NCBI GenBank assembly: GCA_007130675.1
Contig: SLSB01000565.1
Location: 1-9,013, forward strand
Direction: 5' to 3'
Source: Candidatus Hydrogenedentota bacterium
Lineage (GTDB): Bacteria; Hydrogenedentota; Hydrogenedentia; Hydrogenedentales; SLHB01
Length of the DNA stretch: 9,013 nucleotides
The notes under the pieces are model-generated. The model made no database searches. It had not been told where the DNA came from and saw nothing but the letters and a program-made list of their open reading frames with translations. Both the position numbers and the translations under genes were made by a program. This document shows, one piece after another, positions 6,782-9,013 of this stretch (position 1 is its first letter; the number at the start of each line of letters is the position of its first letter).

Positions 6782-6795
6782 CGCCACATGTGGCG
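6782..6795. repeat. Perfect 14-bp palindrome CGCCACATGTGGCG
   Basis: The two halves match without any spacer, centred between 6788 and 6789. As RNA it gives only a 5-bp stem with a CATG loop. As DNA it has the form of a binding site for a dimeric regulator. It lies about 13-26 bases beyond the candidate minus-strand -10 element, and about 75 bases past the glpK stop. Confidence 0.4.
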
Positions 6796-6807
6796 CTGAC
6801 CAAATCA

Positions 6808-6836
6808 ATTGTACCACGCCAGGGCAAAGAACGCAA
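6808..6836 (-). promoter_or_regulatory. Possible minus-strand sigma70-like promoter in the intergenic region
   Basis: On the minus strand TTGCGT (complement of 6831-6836) is followed after exactly 17 bases by TACAAT (complement of 6808-6813). The -10 matches consensus at five of six positions, the -35 at three. Transcription would begin near 6800 and run through the palindrome and hairpins toward the T-rich-flanked stem at 6652-6681. A weak -35 and the frequency of chance matches keep this tentative. Confidence 0.2.
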
Positions 6837-6870
6837 CCATTTATAAATCAACTGTTTACAAACATGTCAG

Positions 6871-8346
6871 TTATCGCATTCGAGCCCTCTTAATCGAATG
6901 TTCCCAACCACTTAGCGCTTCCGAACGCTGAGATTCGTTCCACGATGGAGAAAACGTCCGTTCTTCCTGCCAGATCCCGCGCAAGGCATCCAAGTTCGGC
7001 CAGAATCCGACCGCCAACCCCGCCAGGAACGCTGCCCCAAGTGCTGTTGTATCAGTGACTTTGCCACGCACAACGGGAATACCTAACACATCGGCCTGGT
7101 GCTGCATCAGCAGGTTGTTGGCGGCAGCGCCCCCATCCACTTTCAAAATCGGGATTCGTTCGCCTGTGTCAGACTCCATGCTGTGAATGATATCACTGGT
7201 CTGAAAAGAGATCGACTCGAGCGCAGCACGGACGATATGGGCGCGGTTGCTGCCGCGCGTCAAGCCGACGATGAGCCCTCGGGCACGCATGTCCCAATGC
7301 GGAGCGCCCAATCCGACAAACGCGGGCACCACATACACCCCGCCCGTATCCGGAACTTCCGAGGCGACCGATTCGCTCTCGGCCGCGCTCGCGATCATCT
7401 TCAACTCGTCGCGAAGCCATTGCACGACGGCGCCTGCGATGAAAATGCTGCCCTCGAGGGCATATTCGGGACCTTTCCCGAGATCCCACGCGATGGTCGT
7501 CACCAAGCCATGCTTCGACACCACGGGTTCCTTGCCTGTATTCGCCAACAGAAAGCACCCGGTACCATAGGTATTCTTGCTTTCAAGCCGCCCAAACGCC
7601 GTCTGGCCAAACAAAGCGCTTTGCTGATCACCACACATGCTGGCCACGGGAATCGAACCGCCAAGCACCGTGGTCTCGCCGAATACCCCGCTGGTCGGCA
7701 TCACCTCGGGCAGAATCTCCGCAGGCACATCGAGATGCTGCAACAGGGTTTCATCCCACCGATGCTCCATGATGTTGTACAGGAGCGTACGCGATGCGTT
7801 GCTCGGATCGGTTGCGTGTTTGCCCGTAAGTTTGTAAAGCAGCCACGCGTCGACCGTTCCGAAGCACAATTCGCCTTTGGCGGATCGCTCGCGCGCCCCA
7901 GGCACATGATCAAGCAACCACTTCACCTTGGTGCCCGAGAAATAGGGGTCCAAAACAAGGCCGGTCCGCTCGCGGAACGTGTCCGTCAGACCGTCGGCAG
8001 CCAGTTGTTCACAGATTTCGGTGGTGCGCCGGCACTGCCAGACAATGGCGTTGTGGATAGGCTCCCCGGTGCGGCGGTCCCACAGGAGGACCGTTTCGCG
8101 CTGGTTCGTGATCCCAATGGCCGCGATATCGTCCGGCGTGGCCCCCGCATCATCGAGCACGTTCCGCGCGGTGTTGCACTGGGTGCGCCAGATGTCTTCG
8201 GGATCGTGCTCGACCCATCCCGGTCGAGGATAAATCTGCCGGAATTCCTCGTTGCTCGATCCGTAAATTCCCCCCTCATCATCAAACAGGATCGCACGCG
8301 ACGATGTCGTCCCCTGATCCAGTGCGAGTAGGAAACGTTTGGCCAT
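6871..8346 (-). CDS. glpK: Glycerol kinase
   Basis: The enzyme phosphorylates glycerol with ATP to sn-glycerol 3-phosphate in the cytoplasm, feeding glycolysis or lipid synthesis. At 491 residues it is close to the usual length of about 500 (FGGY family). Visible family features are the N-terminal phosphate loop LDQGTTSSR (9-17), glycerol-site residues in TNQRET (R83, E84), W103, DPYFSGTK with Y135, the catalytic Asp in CGDQQSALFGQ (D240), and the C-terminal signature starting GGAAANNLLMQHQADVLGIP (405-424). The loop between SGVFGE and SIPVAS (219-236) is short and lacks the Gly-rich Arg-containing element used for fructose-1,6-bisphosphate inhibition in the E. coli enzyme. It also lacks the histidine phosphorylated by the PTS in Firmicutes. 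The ATG is preceded by GGGGG four bases upstream. The gene converges on the polysaccharide operon and lies 47 bases behind the CBM9-like gene, with which it may be co-transcribed. Confidence 0.97.
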   Translation of the reverse strand: MAKRFLLALDQGTTSSRAILFDDEGGIYGSSNEEFRQIYPRPGWVEHDPEDIWRTQCNTARNVLDDAGATPDDIAAIGITNQRETVLLWDRRTGEPIHNAIVWQCRRTTEICEQLAADGLTDTFRERTGLVLDPYFSGTKVKWLLDHVPGARERSAKGELCFGTVDAWLLYKLTGKHATDPSNASRTLLYNIMEHRWDETLLQHLDVPAEILPEVMPTSGVFGETTVLGGSIPVASMCGDQQSALFGQTAFGRLESKNTYGTGCFLLANTGKEPVVSKHGLVTTIAWDLGKGPEYALEGSIFIAGAVVQWLRDELKMIASAAESESVASEVPDTGGVYVVPAFVGLGAPHWDMRARGLIVGLTRGSNRAHIVRAALESISFQTSDIIHSMESDTGERIPILKVDGGAAANNLLMQHQADVLGIPVVRGKVTDTTALGAAFLAGLAVGFWPNLDALRGIWQEERTFSPSWNESQRSEALSGWEHSIKRARMR

Positions 8347-8393
8347 ACTACCCCCTTGCGCGAAAGCTTGTTTACACCTGCGTCATTTGGACG

Positions 8394-9013
8394 TTACCGC
8401 GACACAAACCGCATGGCGCCGTAGCTTTCATACGAGTGAAAGCCGCGAGGCGCTTCGCCGGGAAAGGATTTCAGCAACAGCGGTTCCTCGAACTGCTTCG
8501 AGTAGTCGTAGCGAAACGCGCCGAAAAGCCATTCGGTACCGATCGACGGTTTGCCCACTTCGCGAAACGCCTCCCAAGGTATCGCCGCCTCAACCACATA
8601 GCCGATGTCGTCATCGCGGTGGTCGTTGTCGGTGCCGTTGATGGTCGTCGCCACGATCATGCCAGAATCCCACGACTTGAAGCGGTCCGCGCCGCCAGCC
8701 CCGCGGCTGGGATAGCGCGCGTCAAAGACGGTGCCATTGGGTGCGACCACGAACTCGTAATAGAGCAACTCCTCGCGGCTGGGTTTGAAAAACAACTCAA
8801 CCACGTCGCCGTTCCATAGCGAGTCGTTGGGAATGTCCGAATACGAATAGATGTCAACGTCTTCACATACGAAGGCGAAATACAGGTATTCCGAATCCCA
8901 GAGCATCCGCACTTCCGTGAGCGAAATCTCTGTGGCATGCTCGGGACTGTAGACGTAAAAGCGGCCGAGCACGGTCGCGCGCTGCCAGGCAGGCTCGTCC
9001 AGCCGCCCATCGA
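8394..9013 (-). CDS. CBM9-like carbohydrate-binding protein, C-terminal part (runs off window)
   Basis: The reading frame enters from the right edge of the window and ends at TAA 8394-8396, giving about 206 visible residues; the start is not present. It opens with DGRLDEPAWQRA, the characteristic beginning of a CBM9-like (CBM9_1/DOMON-type) beta-sandwich. Other family landmarks follow in order: VRMLWDSEYLYFAF, NGDVVELFFKPS, YYEFVVAPNGTVFD, GYVVEAAIPWEAF and a closing GFHSYESYGAMRF. Nearly all of the domain is visible, so what is missing is the N-terminus, such as a signal peptide or another domain. The GTG at 8970-8972 is internal and not the start. Such domains occur on extracellular glycan-active or sugar-binding proteins in environmental bacteria; the ligand cannot be told. 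It lies upstream of glpK on the same strand. Confidence 0.85.
   Translation of the reverse strand, partial: DGRLDEPAWQRATVLGRFYVYSPEHATEISLTEVRMLWDSEYLYFAFVCEDVDIYSYSDIPNDSLWNGDVVELFFKPSREELLYYEFVVAPNGTVFDARYPSRGAGGADRFKSWDSGMIVATTINGTDNDHRDDDIGYVVEAAIPWEAFREVGKPSIGTEWLFGAFRYDYSKQFEEPLLLKSFPGEAPRGFHSYESYGAMRFVSR

Larger units (their letters stand above)
6544..6870. other. Gene-free convergent intergenic region rich in inverted repeats
   Basis: These 327 bases separate the converging ends of the polysaccharide operon and glpK. I see no convincing coding sequence; short open frames here lack ribosome binding sites and recognisable protein features. The stretch contains inverted repeats at 6583-6610, 6652-6681, 6700-6723, 6738-6767 and 6782-6795. 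The last 70 bases before the glpK stop are AT-richer than the surroundings. None of the hairpins is followed by a long T-run on the plus strand. Confidence 0.7.

Noticed and set aside
7099..8331. 410-codon plus-strand open frame opposite glpK
   Set aside because: It lies antisense to a secure glycerol kinase; its translation is Arg/His-rich without domains, a typical mirror frame in GC-rich DNA.

Overview
The window looks like a piece of a Gram-negative bacterial chromosome, GC-rich by eye. An outer-membrane polysaccharide exporter paired with an inner-membrane chain-length protein implies a two-membrane envelope. The neighbouring CBM9-like secreted-type protein and the unusual form of several proteins suggest an environmental bacterium, possibly of the Planctomycetota/Lentisphaerota/Hydrogenedentota type. 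That placement is an impression from protein style and is weak.

Bases 1-6543 (plus strand) hold an exopolysaccharide operon of five closely spaced genes: a GT4-type glycosyltransferase of the DUF1972/rhamnosyltransferase-like group; an extended-SDR nucleotide-sugar enzyme; an unrecognised exported protein; a Wza-like outer-membrane export lipoprotein with an expanded periplasmic repeat region; and a Wzz/Wzc-like co-polymerase whose C-terminal tyrosine-kinase domain has lost its nucleotide-binding motifs. Gaps are about 20, 71 (or 14), 28 and 54 bases, with no terminator between genes. A plausible sigma70-like promoter sits just before the first gene. Together they would make a nucleotide sugar, transfer a sugar to a carrier-linked intermediate, and control polymer length and export. 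No flippase (Wzx), polymerase (Wzy) or initiating transferase lies in the window.

Bases 6544-6870 are a gene-free stretch between convergent gene sets. It is dense in inverted repeats (four clear hairpins or palindromes) and carries a possible minus-strand promoter. The hairpin at 6652-6681 has a T-rich flank only when read on the minus strand.

Bases 6871-9013 (minus strand) hold a complete glycerol kinase (glpK) and, 47 bases upstream of it, the C-terminal part of a CBM9-like protein that runs off the window end.

The best candidates for something unusual are the pseudokinase-type co-polymerase, the triplicated repeat in the exporter, the SDR without the dehydratase glutamate, the unrecognised exported protein inside the operon, and the structured convergent intergenic region. 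I see no CRISPR array, tRNA, rRNA, transposase or defence system.
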